Source: JAKFEW01 sp036675505 (GTDB lineage: Bacteria; Cyanobacteriota; Sericytochromatia; S15B-MN24; JAQBPE01). Taken from it: a stretch of DNA of 60,459 bases. The DNA is taken from the NCBI GenBank assembly GCA_036675505.1, contig JAKFEW010000099.1, forward strand, positions 1-60,459, given 5' to 3'. Numbering within the stretch: position 1 is the stretch's first letter; each line of letters starts with the position of its first letter. Made by a program: the position numbers and the translations under genes. The notes below the pieces were generated by a model. The model saw only the letters and a list, made by a program, of their open reading frames with translations, did no database searches and was not told the DNA's origin. Shown here piece after piece: positions 17,190-26,198 of this stretch.

Positions 17190-20099
17190 ATGCCCTCTGG
17201 CCGCACGCCTGCTCGCCGCCCGCTCACGGCCCTGCTCCTGGCCGTCGCCATGGTGTCGGGCTGCCAGGGCGGCGGTCCGCTCACCGCGACCAACCGGCCG
17301 GGCGCCAACGAGGGTCGCATCTCCAGCGACGCCTGGGGCAACGTGAACATCGCGCTCGGCGGGCGCAACTTCCGCATCAAGGCCGCGGACCTCAAGCCGA
17401 TCGGCGACGTCTCGGTGCAGGCGGGCGGCAAGTTCTACACCCTGCGCGAAGGCCGCTTCGCGATGCCCGAGCACGCGCTGCGGGAGGTCAAGGAGAACAG
17501 CCGCGCCTTCTTCCGCGTCTTCGTCTCGGGCTACGTGCCCAAGCAGGTCTGGATCGGCCAGGCGGACGACGACGTCATGCTCTCGCCGCAGCGCGCGCTC
17601 GCGGTCTCGTTCGGGATGGGCCCGCTCGGCGGCGAGCTCAGGGCGAAGGACAGCTCCGTGGCGATCAAGGTGCCCACGGGCATGCTCGAGAAGCCTGGCA
17701 CGAAGGTCGCCCTCAGCGGCTACCAGCCCGAAATCAGGCCGGAGGACACCGAGATCGCGGTGGCCGAGCGGAACGGCTTCCTCGCCAAGGTGCGCGCCAA
17801 GGCGGGCCGCGCCTACGCGCTCGTGCAGGCCACGGCCTGCGAGGATGCCGACGATCCGTTGCCCTGCCCGCCGCCGACCGAGAGCCTGGGGCTCATGATG
17901 ACCGTCGACGGGCCGATGAAGCCCGGCCAGATGACCGCGACCATCGACCTCGCCGCCTACCTGCGCGGCTGGGACGGCCAGGGCCAGCCGCCGTGGGTGT
18001 CGCACCCGGGTGACTGGACGCCTGAGCAGGCGGCGCAGGCCAGGTCGGCGGACAAGATCCTCCGCACGTACGGCCGCATGAAGAGCCACGGCAACGGCCA
18101 ATCCTACGAGGAAGTCATGGCTGCGGAGTATGGCGTGCAGGTGCGCGACGGCAAGCTCATCTTCACCGTGAACGTGGGCGTGGACGACACGGTGGACGGC
18201 TTCGTCCGCACGGACGTCGAAGGCGTCTCGTTGCTCGGCGTGAAGCTCGAGTTCACGGCGGTCAGCTCGCTGAACCAGTCCTTGCCGGCGGCCGCGATGC
18301 CGCCCGCGATGATCCAGGCGGCGCCCGGCGCCGCCACCCGCCCGATGGTGGACGCCGCCAGCCTGATCGGCCTGGATGGGGCATCGCTGGTGGGCATGGA
18401 CGCCGCCAGCCTGATCGGCCTCGACGGCGCCTCGCTCGTGAACCAGCAGACCGCCACCCTGATCGGCGCCGACGGCGCCAGCCTGATCGGCCTCGACGGC
18501 GGCAGCCTGATCGGCCTGGATGGGGCGTCGTTGGTGGGTATGGACGCCGCCAGCCTGATCGGCCTCGATGGCGCCAGCCTGATCGGCCTCGACGGCGCCA
18601 GCCTGATCGGCAACGACGCGGGCTCGCTGGCCGGCGGCGTGCAGGTGCCCTTCGCGCCCAACCAGGCCAAGTATGCCGTTCAGGCGTACGAAGAAAACGT
18701 CCTGGACGGCGGCTCCGTCCGGCTGCTCGATTGGGACGGCACCTACCTCTCGGCCGCCGTGCCGATCCAGCCCAGCGGCTGGTACGTGATGCACGGGCTT
18801 CCGGCCACCAAGCCGTTCTTCCTCGTCGAGGCGACGGTGGGCGCGTACAAGCTCTACGCGGTGGCGATCGCGCCGGGCAAGAAGCTCACCTCGGTCCGCA
18901 TCGACGCCGCCACGACCGTGGTCGCGGCGGGCATCTGGGACGCCGTGCGGCGCGGCCGGATCGACCCGACGAAGATGTACCTGCCGAAGTACAACCGGCT
19001 CGTGGCCAAGGCCAAGGCGGCGCTCACGCAAGCGCCGGCCCAGGCCGCCGTCACGGTGCTAGACCCCACGCTGGTCCAGCCGAACCCGCCGGCGCTCGCC
19101 GCCGCGAGCGCGCTGGGGCTGCTCGCGCAGATCCTGGGCGTGGTGGTCGGCGTCCTCATCCCGGCGCCGCAGGCAGCACCGCCCCCGGCCAGCTATGCGG
19201 GGCTGCAGATGTCGACCTGGGGTTCCGGCGTCACGCTGCCGCGCGACATCGTGGCCAACGTCAGCGGCACGAAGGGCTACATCACCACTGGCACCCAGGA
19301 GGTGTACCTCGATCAGGGGGCCGGCCTGAACGCCTGGATCACCAACTCCGAGCGGCCCGCGGGCCCAGCCCTGCCCAACTACCGGGGCATCGCGGGCGAT
19401 ACCGGCAACGTCTACATCGCGGACGCGGCCAACAACGCGATCATCGTCTACAAGCACAACAAGACCGACCTGAAGGTCTATCGGATGGCCACCGCCACCA
19501 AGACCCTCGACCCCCATGGCGTCGTGGTGGCCTCGGACGGCACGATCTGGTTCACGTCCTACGGCTTCGATTGCATCGGCTACTTCCGGCCGGGCCTCGA
19601 CACGCAGCCGACGCTGCTCGGCGAAGGCGGCACGACGTTCAGCCGCCCGGAGGGCATCGCGATCGCGCCGAACGGCGAGGTCTACGTCGCGGATACGGGC
19701 AACCACCGCATCGTGAAGCTGGCCATCGACGGGCGGGTCATGGCCGTGGCCGCCGGCATCCAGACCGACCCGACGCCCACCGTCGTCGCCGGCTCGCCGA
19801 CCGCGACCGCCGGCCGCGCGGACGGCTTGCCCGGCGCGTTCGCCGAGCCCACCGACATCGAGTTCGACGGCTCGGGCAACCTGGTGGTCGTCGACAGGAA
19901 CAACCACGCCATCCGCATCGTTCGCCCCGACGGCACGGTGGAGACGCTGGCGGGCAGCGGGACGCCCGGCAACCAGAACGGCGCGAACGCGTTGGCGGCC
20001 ACGTTCAACTCGCCAGGCGGCATCGGCCTCGACAAGTTCGGGGCGCTCATCGTCGCGGACACGAACAACAACCTGATCCGCGCGTCGCTGATCCCTTAG
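17190..20099 (+). CDS. Lipoprotein with ASLIGLDG tandem repeats and C-terminal NHL propeller
   Basis: This 969-residue lipoprotein has a lipobox VSGC at the end of its signal peptide and GGGAGG-type ribosome site 6 nt before the chosen ATG. Residues about 30-385 form an unrecognised region. Residues about 389-478 hold at least eleven 8-residue repeats of the form ASLIGLDG or ASLVGMDG, which look like a stacked beta solenoid similar in logic to pentapeptide repeats. The C-terminal third has NHL repeats (RPEGIAIAPNGEVYVADTGN near residue 820, NLVVVDRNNHAIRIV near 900, GALIVADTNNNLIRA near the end), expected to fold as a beta-propeller. The surface location is inferred. The stop overlaps the convergent kinase gene. 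Confidence 0.85.
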   Translation: MPSGRTPARRPLTALLLAVAMVSGCQGGGPLTATNRPGANEGRISSDAWGNVNIALGGRNFRIKAADLKPIGDVSVQAGGKFYTLREGRFAMPEHALREVKENSRAFFRVFVSGYVPKQVWIGQADDDVMLSPQRALAVSFGMGPLGGELRAKDSSVAIKVPTGMLEKPGTKVALSGYQPEIRPEDTEIAVAERNGFLAKVRAKAGRAYALVQATACEDADDPLPCPPPTESLGLMMTVDGPMKPGQMTATIDLAAYLRGWDGQGQPPWVSHPGDWTPEQAAQARSADKILRTYGRMKSHGNGQSYEEVMAAEYGVQVRDGKLIFTVNVGVDDTVDGFVRTDVEGVSLLGVKLEFTAVSSLNQSLPAAAMPPAMIQAAPGAATRPMVDAASLIGLDGASLVGMDAASLIGLDGASLVNQQTATLIGADGASLIGLDGGSLIGLDGASLVGMDAASLIGLDGASLIGLDGASLIGNDAGSLAGGVQVPFAPNQAKYAVQAYEENVLDGGSVRLLDWDGTYLSAAVPIQPSGWYVMHGLPATKPFFLVEATVGAYKLYAVAIAPGKKLTSVRIDAATTVVAAGIWDAVRRGRIDPTKMYLPKYNRLVAKAKAALTQAPAQAAVTVLDPTLVQPNPPALAAASALGLLAQILGVVVGVLIPAPQAAPPPASYAGLQMSTWGSGVTLPRDIVANVSGTKGYITTGTQEVYLDQGAGLNAWITNSERPAGPALPNYRGIAGDTGNVYIADAANNAIIVYKHNKTDLKVYRMATATKTLDPHGVVVASDGTIWFTSYGFDCIGYFRPGLDTQPTLLGEGGTTFSRPEGIAIAPNGEVYVADTGNHRIVKLAIDGRVMAVAAGIQTDPTPTVVAGSPTATAGRADGLPGAFAEPTDIEFDGSGNLVVVDRNNHAIRIVRPDGTVETLAGSGTPGNQNGANALAATFNSPGGIGLDKFGALIVADTNNNLIRASLIP
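18355..18625 (+). repeat. 24-bp coding tandem repeats (ASLIGLDG units)
   Basis: About eleven near-identical 24-bp units (core gccagcctgatcggcctcga) encode the 8-residue repeats. Some units share a longer 48-72 bp higher-order pattern containing ttggtgggyatggacgcc, which suggests recent duplication by slippage or unequal crossing-over. Confidence 0.85.
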
Positions 20100-23000
20100 C
20101 CGCTCCCCTGGTGGGCGTGGAACGCGCGCAGCCAGCCGACGAAGGCCACGGCGCGGTCGGCCGGCACCAGCGGCAGCGAGAAGCCGATCACGTCCCCGGC
20201 CATCACCCGCGCGCGCTCCGCGCTCGCCAGGAACGCCGTCCGGTCGTCCTCCGCCAGCGTGGCGACCAGCGCCGCGAGCGTCTCGCGCGCGCCGTCCGCC
20301 AGCGCGCCGGCCTCGGGGCCATAGGGCCTCGCCGCGGCGAGGCCGAAGCGCGCCAGCGCGTCCACCAGCTTCGCATCCGTCTGGCCGCCCAGCACCTGCA
20401 TCGTGCGGAAGTGCGCCTCCGCGTCCGGCCCGCGCGTCGCGAGCGCGAGCTCGCCGAGCAACCCGCAGAGCAAGGCGTTCTGGTACTTGGTGCCGATCGC
20501 CTGGCCGATCGCGAGGCCCTCCTCGGCGTCCTCGCGCGCCCCTTCGTAGGAACCCTGCGCCATCGCCACCAGCGCGCGCGCCCGCAGCGCACGCACCTGC
20601 ATGCCCTTCGCCAGCGAGGTCGTGGAAGCCTGCAAGGCCAGGTCCGCGCGCCAGCTCGCGTCTTCGAGCTCGCCGCGCTGCGCGTGGATCTCCGCCATCA
20701 GGGCGTTTAGGCGCGTCTCGGGCTCCGCGTTGCCGGTCTCGTCGATCATCGCGCGCAGCGCCTTGCCGGCGGCGAGCGCCTCGTCGAGCCGGCCGAGCTC
20801 GAGCAACGCCTCGACCTGGTATTGCAAGATGAGCGCCTCGATGTACTTGTTCTTGATGTCGCGCGTGATCGTGAGCGCCTGGTCGAAGCGCTTCGCGACG
20901 TCGTCGCCCTGGCCGATCAACACCGAGGCGAGCGCCGCGAGGGCGATCGCGTAGCCGTGCGTGAAGCGGATGACGTACTTGGCCGAGAGCTCCTCGGCCT
21001 CGAGCGCGCGGACGTGGGCCTCGCGCTGGTTGCCGAGATCGAGCGCCGTGATCGCGAGGTTGATCACCGCGACCACCTCGTCCGACCGCGAGCCGGCCTC
21101 ATAGCTGAGGGTGCGCGTGTGCGTGAACGACTTCCAGGCGTCGAGGTGGTCGCCGAGCTGGTTCTGGGCGTTGCCGAGCAGGTTGTACGAGTTGATCAGG
21201 CCGAGCTTGTCGCCGGTCTCCTGCAACAACGCCAACGACCGATCGAGCTGCTCGATGCCTTGCGGGATCTTCGAGGGATCCGACGAGGCCACGAGGAAGT
21301 AGCCGGCCAACGCGAAGGCCGAGCCCATGATCGTGAGATCGCCGGACGCCTCGGCCATCTCGACGGCGCGCGAGGCGAGCGCCAAAGCCTCGGGCAGCTT
21401 GCCCATGAAGAAGTTGACGCGGCCCACCACCAGCAGCGAGCGGCTGACGTTGTACTCGTCGCCCGCGGCCTCGCTGATCATCACCGCGCGGGTGCCATAC
21501 TCGAGCGCCACCGGGTACTCGGCGGTCACGGTGCAGGCCTTGGCCTGCGAGGCCAGCAGCCGGCCCAGATCGCGCTGCAGCCCGAGCTCCTCGGCGAGGT
21601 CGATCGCCTCGGCCAGCACCTCCTTGGCGTCCTTGGCGCGACCCGCGCCGCGGCGCACGTCGCCCAGGGCCTGCAGGTAGCTGAGCAGCTGGCGGCGCCA
21701 GCGCTGTCCGGGCTCGAGCCGCAGCAGCGCGAGGCCTTCGGTCAGGAAGTGCTCGGCGTCGGCGAGCGCGAAGAGGGCGGCGGACCGGTTGCCGGCCTCG
21801 AGCGCGTAGAGGATCGCCTTGTCGGTCGCGCCGGCGCGCAAGCTGTGGGTCGCGAGGGCGTTGATGTCTTCGAGCGCGATGTCGACCGGCCGCATGCCGT
21901 GGAAGCGCTCCTCGAGCGCCACGACCACGGCGGCGTGGACCTGCGCGCGCGTCTCGGGCGGCAGCATGTCGTATAGCTGGCGCTGGAGCTGGGCCTGCGC
22001 GAAGCGGTAGGCGCCGCCCTCGTTCGTGACCAGGACCTGGGCCATCTCGAGGGCCTGGAGGGCGTCGAAGAGCTCGTCGTCGCGCCACCCCGCGACGATC
22101 TTGAGCTCGTCGATCCGGAAGCTGTCGCCCATGACGGCGGCCGTGCGTGCGAGGTCGCGGGCCGGCTCGCTCAGGGCGTCGAGCTTGCGCAGCAGCAGGG
22201 CGCCGAGGTCGTGGGGCAGGTGCTCGGGCGTGAGCTCGAGCTGCGTGTTCCACTTGCCCTTCGTCGCGACGAGCACGCCCTCGCGCACGAGATGCTCGAG
22301 CAGGCGCTCGACCATGAACGGGTTGCCGCCCGCGAAGTCCGACACCTGGCGCATGAACGAAGCGCCGACGTCCTCGGCGCCGAGCATCGCCGTGACCATC
22401 CGCCAGAGGCCGCGCGGATCGAGCGGGCCGATCTCGAGGTGTTGCGCGCGGGCGAGCCAGGCGGGCGCAGGCGCAGGCAACTGACGGCTGGTGACGATTG
22501 TGAGCAGCGGCGCGTCCGTGACGTTGCGCAAGGTGAAATCGAGCAACTCGCTGGAGAGCGCGTCGGCGCGGTGCCAGTCCTCGAGCACGAGCACCAGGCC
22601 GCGGCGGGTCGCCACCTCGCGGAGGAGGGTCGCGATCGCGTCTTGCAGCCGCAGCTTCTCGCGGCTGGGCGGATCGAGGTCCGGCGCGGGCGGCACGGCG
22701 AGCTCGGGCAGCAGCTTCACGAGCACCGGCGCGAGGCGCCCGAGCGTGTCGGCCGCATGGGCGCGCGCCATCGGCATCAGCTTGCGCAGCGCTTCCACGA
22801 ACGGGCCGTAGGGCATCGCCGCCCGCTCGGGCGTGAGGCCCGAGATGAAGAGCACGTCCTCGAGCTGGGTGCGGAACCGCAGCTCCTCCATCAGGCGGCT
22901 CTTGCCGATGCCGCCTTCGCCCGAAACCAGGTAGGCGCCGGCGGCCTTGCCCGCGGCGAGGTCGGGCAGGTGCCCGGCCAACGTTTCCATCGGCTCGTCG

Positions 23001-23836
23001 CGGCCCACCATCGGCGCGCTGAGCAAGTTGCCGCCGATGCCGGCCGGCACCTCGACGCCGAGATCCTCGAGGGCCTCGTAGGCCGACTGGTAGCGGTCGA
23101 TCGCGTCCTTCGCGAGCAAGCGCATGACGATCGCCTCGAGCGACGGATCCAGGCCTTTCACCAGCGAGCCGAGCGGCGGCGGCGGCGTCGACACGTGGGC
23201 GCGCAGGATCTCCATCACCTGGGTGCTGACGAAAGGCGGCCGCCCGGCCAGCATCTCGTAGGCGAGGCAGCCCACCGAGTACAGGTCCGCGCGGCGGTCG
23301 ACCGGGCCGCGTTTCACGATTTCGGGCGCCAGGTAGGCCAGCGTGCCGCGGATCGGCGCGCCCGAGCGGCCGGCGACCTCCATCAGGCCGTAGTCCATCA
23401 GCTTGAGCGTGCCGTCCGGCTTCACGCGGACGTTGTCGCTCTTGATGTCGCAGTGAACGTAGCCCAGCTGGTGGACGTAGCCGAGCGCGAGCAGCAGCTG
23501 CGCGAGCACGGGCCGCACGGCGTCGGCCGTCATCGGCAGGATCTCGTTCAGGCCGTGGCCCGGCACCAGCTCCATGGTGAGGAACGGCGCGCCATCGGGC
23601 AGCTGGCCGTAGTCGTACACCGCGCAGCAGTTCGGGTGGCGCAGCTGCGCCATCACCCGGAACTCCTGTTTCAGCTGGAGGAACGACTTCTCGCTCGCCT
23701 CCACCTGGCGGGAGAGCACCTTCATGGCCAGGGCCTGGCCGGTGGTGCCATCTTCGACCAAATACACCATGCCCATCGCACCCTCGCCGAGGGGTTGAAG
23801 GACCTTGTAACGGTTATCGAGGAGCTCGGTGGTCAT
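20096..23836 (-). CDS. PknK-like Ser/Thr kinase with AAA-type ATPase and TPR regions
   Basis: This 1246-residue protein combines a kinase domain (about 8-265, GEGAMGMVYLV and the AMK lysine), a predicted ATPase of the STAND/AAA_16 type (Walker A GEGGIGKS near residue 303) and a C-terminal half of TPR-like helices (about 600-1246). Such proteins integrate signals on a large scaffold. The catalytic loop reads HCDIKSDN instead of HRDxKxxN and the metal motif reads DYG instead of DFG, but the catalytic Asp, Lys and Asn are kept, so activity is likely with altered regulation. I start at MTTELLDNRYKVL since the preceding in-frame residues are Arg/Pro-rich and not conserved-looking. It diverges from mqnA. 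Confidence 0.9.
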   Translation of the reverse strand: MTTELLDNRYKVLQPLGEGAMGMVYLVEDGTTGQALAMKVLSRQVEASEKSFLQLKQEFRVMAQLRHPNCCAVYDYGQLPDGAPFLTMELVPGHGLNEILPMTADAVRPVLAQLLLALGYVHQLGYVHCDIKSDNVRVKPDGTLKLMDYGLMEVAGRSGAPIRGTLAYLAPEIVKRGPVDRRADLYSVGCLAYEMLAGRPPFVSTQVMEILRAHVSTPPPPLGSLVKGLDPSLEAIVMRLLAKDAIDRYQSAYEALEDLGVEVPAGIGGNLLSAPMVGRDEPMETLAGHLPDLAAGKAAGAYLVSGEGGIGKSRLMEELRFRTQLEDVLFISGLTPERAAMPYGPFVEALRKLMPMARAHAADTLGRLAPVLVKLLPELAVPPAPDLDPPSREKLRLQDAIATLLREVATRRGLVLVLEDWHRADALSSELLDFTLRNVTDAPLLTIVTSRQLPAPAPAWLARAQHLEIGPLDPRGLWRMVTAMLGAEDVGASFMRQVSDFAGGNPFMVERLLEHLVREGVLVATKGKWNTQLELTPEHLPHDLGALLLRKLDALSEPARDLARTAAVMGDSFRIDELKIVAGWRDDELFDALQALEMAQVLVTNEGGAYRFAQAQLQRQLYDMLPPETRAQVHAAVVVALEERFHGMRPVDIALEDINALATHSLRAGATDKAILYALEAGNRSAALFALADAEHFLTEGLALLRLEPGQRWRRQLLSYLQALGDVRRGAGRAKDAKEVLAEAIDLAEELGLQRDLGRLLASQAKACTVTAEYPVALEYGTRAVMISEAAGDEYNVSRSLLVVGRVNFFMGKLPEALALASRAVEMAEASGDLTIMGSAFALAGYFLVASSDPSKIPQGIEQLDRSLALLQETGDKLGLINSYNLLGNAQNQLGDHLDAWKSFTHTRTLSYEAGSRSDEVVAVINLAITALDLGNQREAHVRALEAEELSAKYVIRFTHGYAIALAALASVLIGQGDDVAKRFDQALTITRDIKNKYIEALILQYQVEALLELGRLDEALAAGKALRAMIDETGNAEPETRLNALMAEIHAQRGELEDASWRADLALQASTTSLAKGMQVRALRARALVAMAQGSYEGAREDAEEGLAIGQAIGTKYQNALLCGLLGELALATRGPDAEAHFRTMQVLGGQTDAKLVDALARFGLAAARPYGPEAGALADGARETLAALVATLAEDDRTAFLASAERARVMAGDVIGFSLPLVPADRAVAFVGWLRAFHAHQGSG

Positions 23837-23941
23837 CAAGGGTCGAACAGCGGAGTAGCGCGGCTCGGGGGCCGGACGAGTCCTTCTTACCCAGCTGGGC
23901 GTGAACCAATCGCCGCGCGGGCGGGACGCGGGTCCGGGCCG

Positions 23942-23970
23942 TTGCCGCGCGGAGCGGCCAGGCGTATAAT
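23942..23970 (+). promoter_or_regulatory. Sigma70-type promoter of mqnA
   Basis: TTGCCG (23942-23947), a 17-nt spacer and a perfect TATAAT (23965-23970) place the transcription start near 23977, about 26 nt before the GTG start. Confidence 0.75.
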
Positions 23971-24002
23971 CGGGTCTGCCTGCACCTATCCGGAGGGGCC
24001 CT

Positions 24003-24800
24003 GTGTCGACGAAGACCCATGCCATCGGCGAGCTGAACTTCATCAGCGGGCTGCCCATCAGCTGGCCGTTCGCGCACGGCCTGCTCGATGCAGGCGGCGC
24101 CCGCCGGGTCGGCGGCAAGCCCGGCGAGCTCGACGAGCTGATGGCGCGGGGCGAGCTCGACGGCGGCCCGATCTCGACGCTCGAGTACATCCGCCGGCGG
24201 GACCGCTACAACCTCGTGCCCAACGTCTCGGTCAGCGCCTGGGGCCGCGTCGGCAGCGCCGTGCTGTTCAGCCACGGCTCGTTCGCGAAGTTGGGCGGCG
24301 AGACGATCGCGCTGCCGAAGTACGGCGGAACGGCGAACGCGCTCATCCAGTGGCTGCTGCACCGCATGTTCGGCGTCCAGGCCCAATACGTCGAGGTCGA
24401 GGGCTCGCTCGACGAGTTGCTCGAACGCTTTCCGGCCGTGCTGGAGATCGGCGATCGCGCGGTCCAGGCCGCGCGCCGCGACGAGACGCATCTCCAGCTC
24501 GATCTCGGCGAGGCCTGGTGGCACATCATGAAAACGCCGGTCGTCACCAGCGTGTGGGCCGTGCAGCGATCGCTGCCGGAAGAGGACCAGCGGGCGCTGG
24601 CCGAGCTCTTCACGCGCGCGAAGGAGATCGGCCTGCAACACCTCCCGGAGGTGGTGGCCGAGGCCAGCGCGCGCATGTCGGTGCCGACCAGCGAGGTCGA
24701 GGCCTACTACGCGCTGCTGAACTACGAGCTCACCCCGGTCCACGAGCAGAGCATCCGCCTGCTCGCCGAGGACCTCGCCGAAGTGAGCCTTTTGGCCTGA
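24003..24800 (+). CDS. mqnA: Chorismate dehydratase MqnA (futalosine menaquinone pathway)
   Basis: The 265-residue protein matches the MqnA/MqnD periplasmic-binding-like fold. GELNFISGLPI at the N-terminus, GPISTLEYIRRRDRY around residue 50, TIALPKYGGTANALI near 105 and AVLEIGDRAVQA near 145 are family landmarks. The enzyme converts chorismate to 3-[(1-carboxyvinyl)oxy]benzoate, the first step of menaquinone synthesis through futalosine. The other mqn genes are not in this window. The start codon is GTG with GGAGGGG just upstream. This pathway is found in several lineages without the classical men route. Confidence 0.9.
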   Translation: MSTKTHAIGELNFISGLPISWPFAHGLLDAGGARRVGGKPGELDELMARGELDGGPISTLEYIRRRDRYNLVPNVSVSAWGRVGSAVLFSHGSFAKLGGETIALPKYGGTANALIQWLLHRMFGVQAQYVEVEGSLDELLERFPAVLEIGDRAVQAARRDETHLQLDLGEAWWHIMKTPVVTSVWAVQRSLPEEDQRALAELFTRAKEIGLQHLPEVVAEASARMSVPTSEVEAYYALLNYELTPVHEQSIRLLAEDLAEVSLLA

Positions 24801-24809
24801 TCCGCCGAG

Positions 24810-25232
24810 CTAATCTTCGCCGCGGATTTCCTGGACGATGCCGTCCTTCACGATGATTTGCGGGTTCGCGAGCTTCGCGTAGATGTGGTCGCCCACCTTC
24901 ACGTCGACGAAGTTGTCGACGTTGCCCTGGATGAACTCGCTGCCGATGTCGAGCTTGCCGATCATGTCGAGCTTGGCGAGCAGCTCGGCCTTCTGCGCCT
25001 TGATGCGCTGGCGCTGTTCCTCGATCTGGGCCTTGATGTTCTCGAGCTCGGCGCCGGAGGCCCCGCGCTTCTCGAAATCCGTCAGCGCGCGCTTGCCCTG
25101 GAACTCGAGCTGCTGCGCTTCCATGTCCATCTGCTGGAGCCCGGCCTGGAGCTCGGCGGTGGCCTGCTGGCGGAACTGCTCCGTCACGATGGCCACGATG
25201 GTCACCTGGCGGCGGAGGGAGATGGATTGCAT
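24810..25232 (-). CDS. ylqD: YlqD family protein
   Basis: This 140-residue protein has an N-terminal strand (SISLRRQVTIVAIVTE), a long central coiled coil (about residues 18-88) and a C-terminal beta domain (FVDVKVGDHIYAKLANPQIIVKDGIVQEIRG). That is the YlqD family layout, known mainly from Firmicutes and Cyanobacteria; its molecular role is not established. AAGGAG lies 7 nt before the ATG and a good promoter is upstream. It converges with mqnA, with 9 bp between the stops. Confidence 0.85.
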   Translation of the reverse strand: MQSISLRRQVTIVAIVTEQFRQQATAELQAGLQQMDMEAQQLEFQGKRALTDFEKRGASGAELENIKAQIEEQRQRIKAQKAELLAKLDMIGKLDIGSEFIQGNVDNFVDVKVGDHIYAKLANPQIIVKDGIVQEIRGED

Positions 25233-25271
25233 ACGGGGACTCCTTGGTCGTGCGGCGATGTGTGGCGGTTC

Positions 25272-25300
25272 ATTCTAGAAGGGGCCCCGAGGGCTGTCAA
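25272..25300 (-). promoter_or_regulatory. Sigma70-type promoter of ylqD
   Basis: On the minus strand a perfect TTGACA (25300-25295) is followed after 17 nt by TAGAAT (25277-25272). The predicted start near 25265 leaves about 33 nt of leader before the ylqD ATG. Confidence 0.75.
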
Positions 25301-25303
25301 ACG

Positions 25304-25332
25304 AGCGCCCCCGGCCGGGGGCCGGGGGCGCT
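25304..25332 (-). terminator. Hairpin between csbD and ylqD
   Basis: A perfect 12-bp stem AGCGCCCCCGGC with its complement and a 5-nt loop lies 18 bp past the csbD stop. It is followed on the minus strand by CGTTTG and then by the ylqD -35 box, so it insulates the two genes. Confidence 0.65.
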
Positions 25333-25349
25333 TCGTGCGTTTGGGGTGA

Positions 25350-25553
25350 CTAGCGCCGATCGCGATCGTCGGTGCGGGTCTCGCGGTCGATCTTGTGGCC
25401 GAGCTGGCCGAGCTGTTCCTGGACCTCGCCGGCGGCCTGCTTCGCCTTGCCTTTCAGCTGCTCGGACCGGTCACCGACCATCTCGCCGGTGAACTCCTGG
25501 ATTTTGCCTGCGATCTTCTTCTTCTTGCCCTCGATTTCCCAATCCTTCGCCAT
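25350..25553 (-). CDS. CsbD family stress-response protein
   Basis: This small 67-residue, highly charged protein begins MAKDWEIEGKKKKIAGKI and contains the two CsbD motifs (KIAGKIQEFTGEMVGD and LKGKAKQAAGEVQE). CsbD proteins are abundant general-stress proteins of unknown mechanism. The start is fixed by AGGAGG 6 nt upstream. A hairpin follows the stop. Confidence 0.9.
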   Translation of the reverse strand: MAKDWEIEGKKKKIAGKIQEFTGEMVGDRSEQLKGKAKQAAGEVQEQLGQLGHKIDRETRTDDRDRR

Positions 25554-25668
25554 CTCAGACCTCCTTGGTGGGACCTGTTCCCTGAGGTCAGCATGACGCT
25601 GGATCAGGAGACGCACAACGTCCCCCCGCCGGCCTGACGAAGGGCTCGACAGACTGAAACGCAGGCGC

Positions 25669-26169
25669 CTAAAGGGCCCGCGTCGTGACTTCGACGTCGT
25701 CGGCGGCAACCGCGGACTGGTGCGTGAAGGACTGGGTCTGGCCGGGCGCCAGCGAGGCGATCGCCACGTACTCGCTCTGGACGACGCCGCCGCTCTTCTT
25801 GAAGCGAATCATGATCTCGCCCGACAGCGCCGCCGCGCCGCGGTTGGTGACCTGGCCGGTCACCTTGAGCTTGCGCCACAGGAAGCCGGCCTTCTTCTTC
25901 TGGAGGTCGCCGACCTTGAGCTGGGCGTGGACGTCGCAGCCGGCGAGCGCCTCGCAGGCGCCGGGCTGGGCCGCGGCCATGGGGCCGACCATCGCCGGGC
26001 CGATCGGGACCGAAGGCTGCGCGTCGAGCGGCAGCTGCGCCTCCACGTTGCGCGGCGCCGTCGAGGGCGCAGGCGGCAAGGGGCCCACCGCCGTGACCCG
26101 GCCGCACCCGGCGAGCGCCAGGGTGGTGAGCAGGATCGCGCCGATAAGCCGCGTGGGGGGCCGGGACAT
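25669..26169 (-). CDS. Lipoprotein, paralogue of the neighbouring Gly/Tyr-rich lipoprotein
   Basis: This 166-residue lipoprotein has the lipobox LAGC. A Pro/Ala-rich spacer is followed by a roughly 85-residue beta domain (LKVGDLQKKKAGFLWRKLKV, TGQVTNRGAAALSGEI, LAPGQTQSFTH, ADDVEV). The domain is clearly homologous to the one in the upstream gene 29 bp away, so the pair arose by tandem duplication. The pattern of a comparison between paired strands (TGQVxN, SGEVxIxF, LAPGQ) resembles FxLYD-type immunoglobulin-like domains. The function is unknown; an outer-membrane or periplasmic location is inferred. Confidence 0.8.
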   Translation of the reverse strand: MSRPPTRLIGAILLTTLALAGCGRVTAVGPLPPAPSTAPRNVEAQLPLDAQPSVPIGPAMVGPMAAAQPGACEALAGCDVHAQLKVGDLQKKKAGFLWRKLKVTGQVTNRGAAALSGEIMIRFKKSGGVVQSEYVAIASLAPGQTQSFTHQSAVAADDVEVTTRAL

Positions 26170-26198
26170 GGCTGTGCTCCGTGAGGTGAGGGGAATCG

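Noticed and set aside
18355..18625. CRISPR-like repeats
   Set aside because: Units are directly adjacent, in frame and encode a protein repeat, with no unique spacers and no cas genes.
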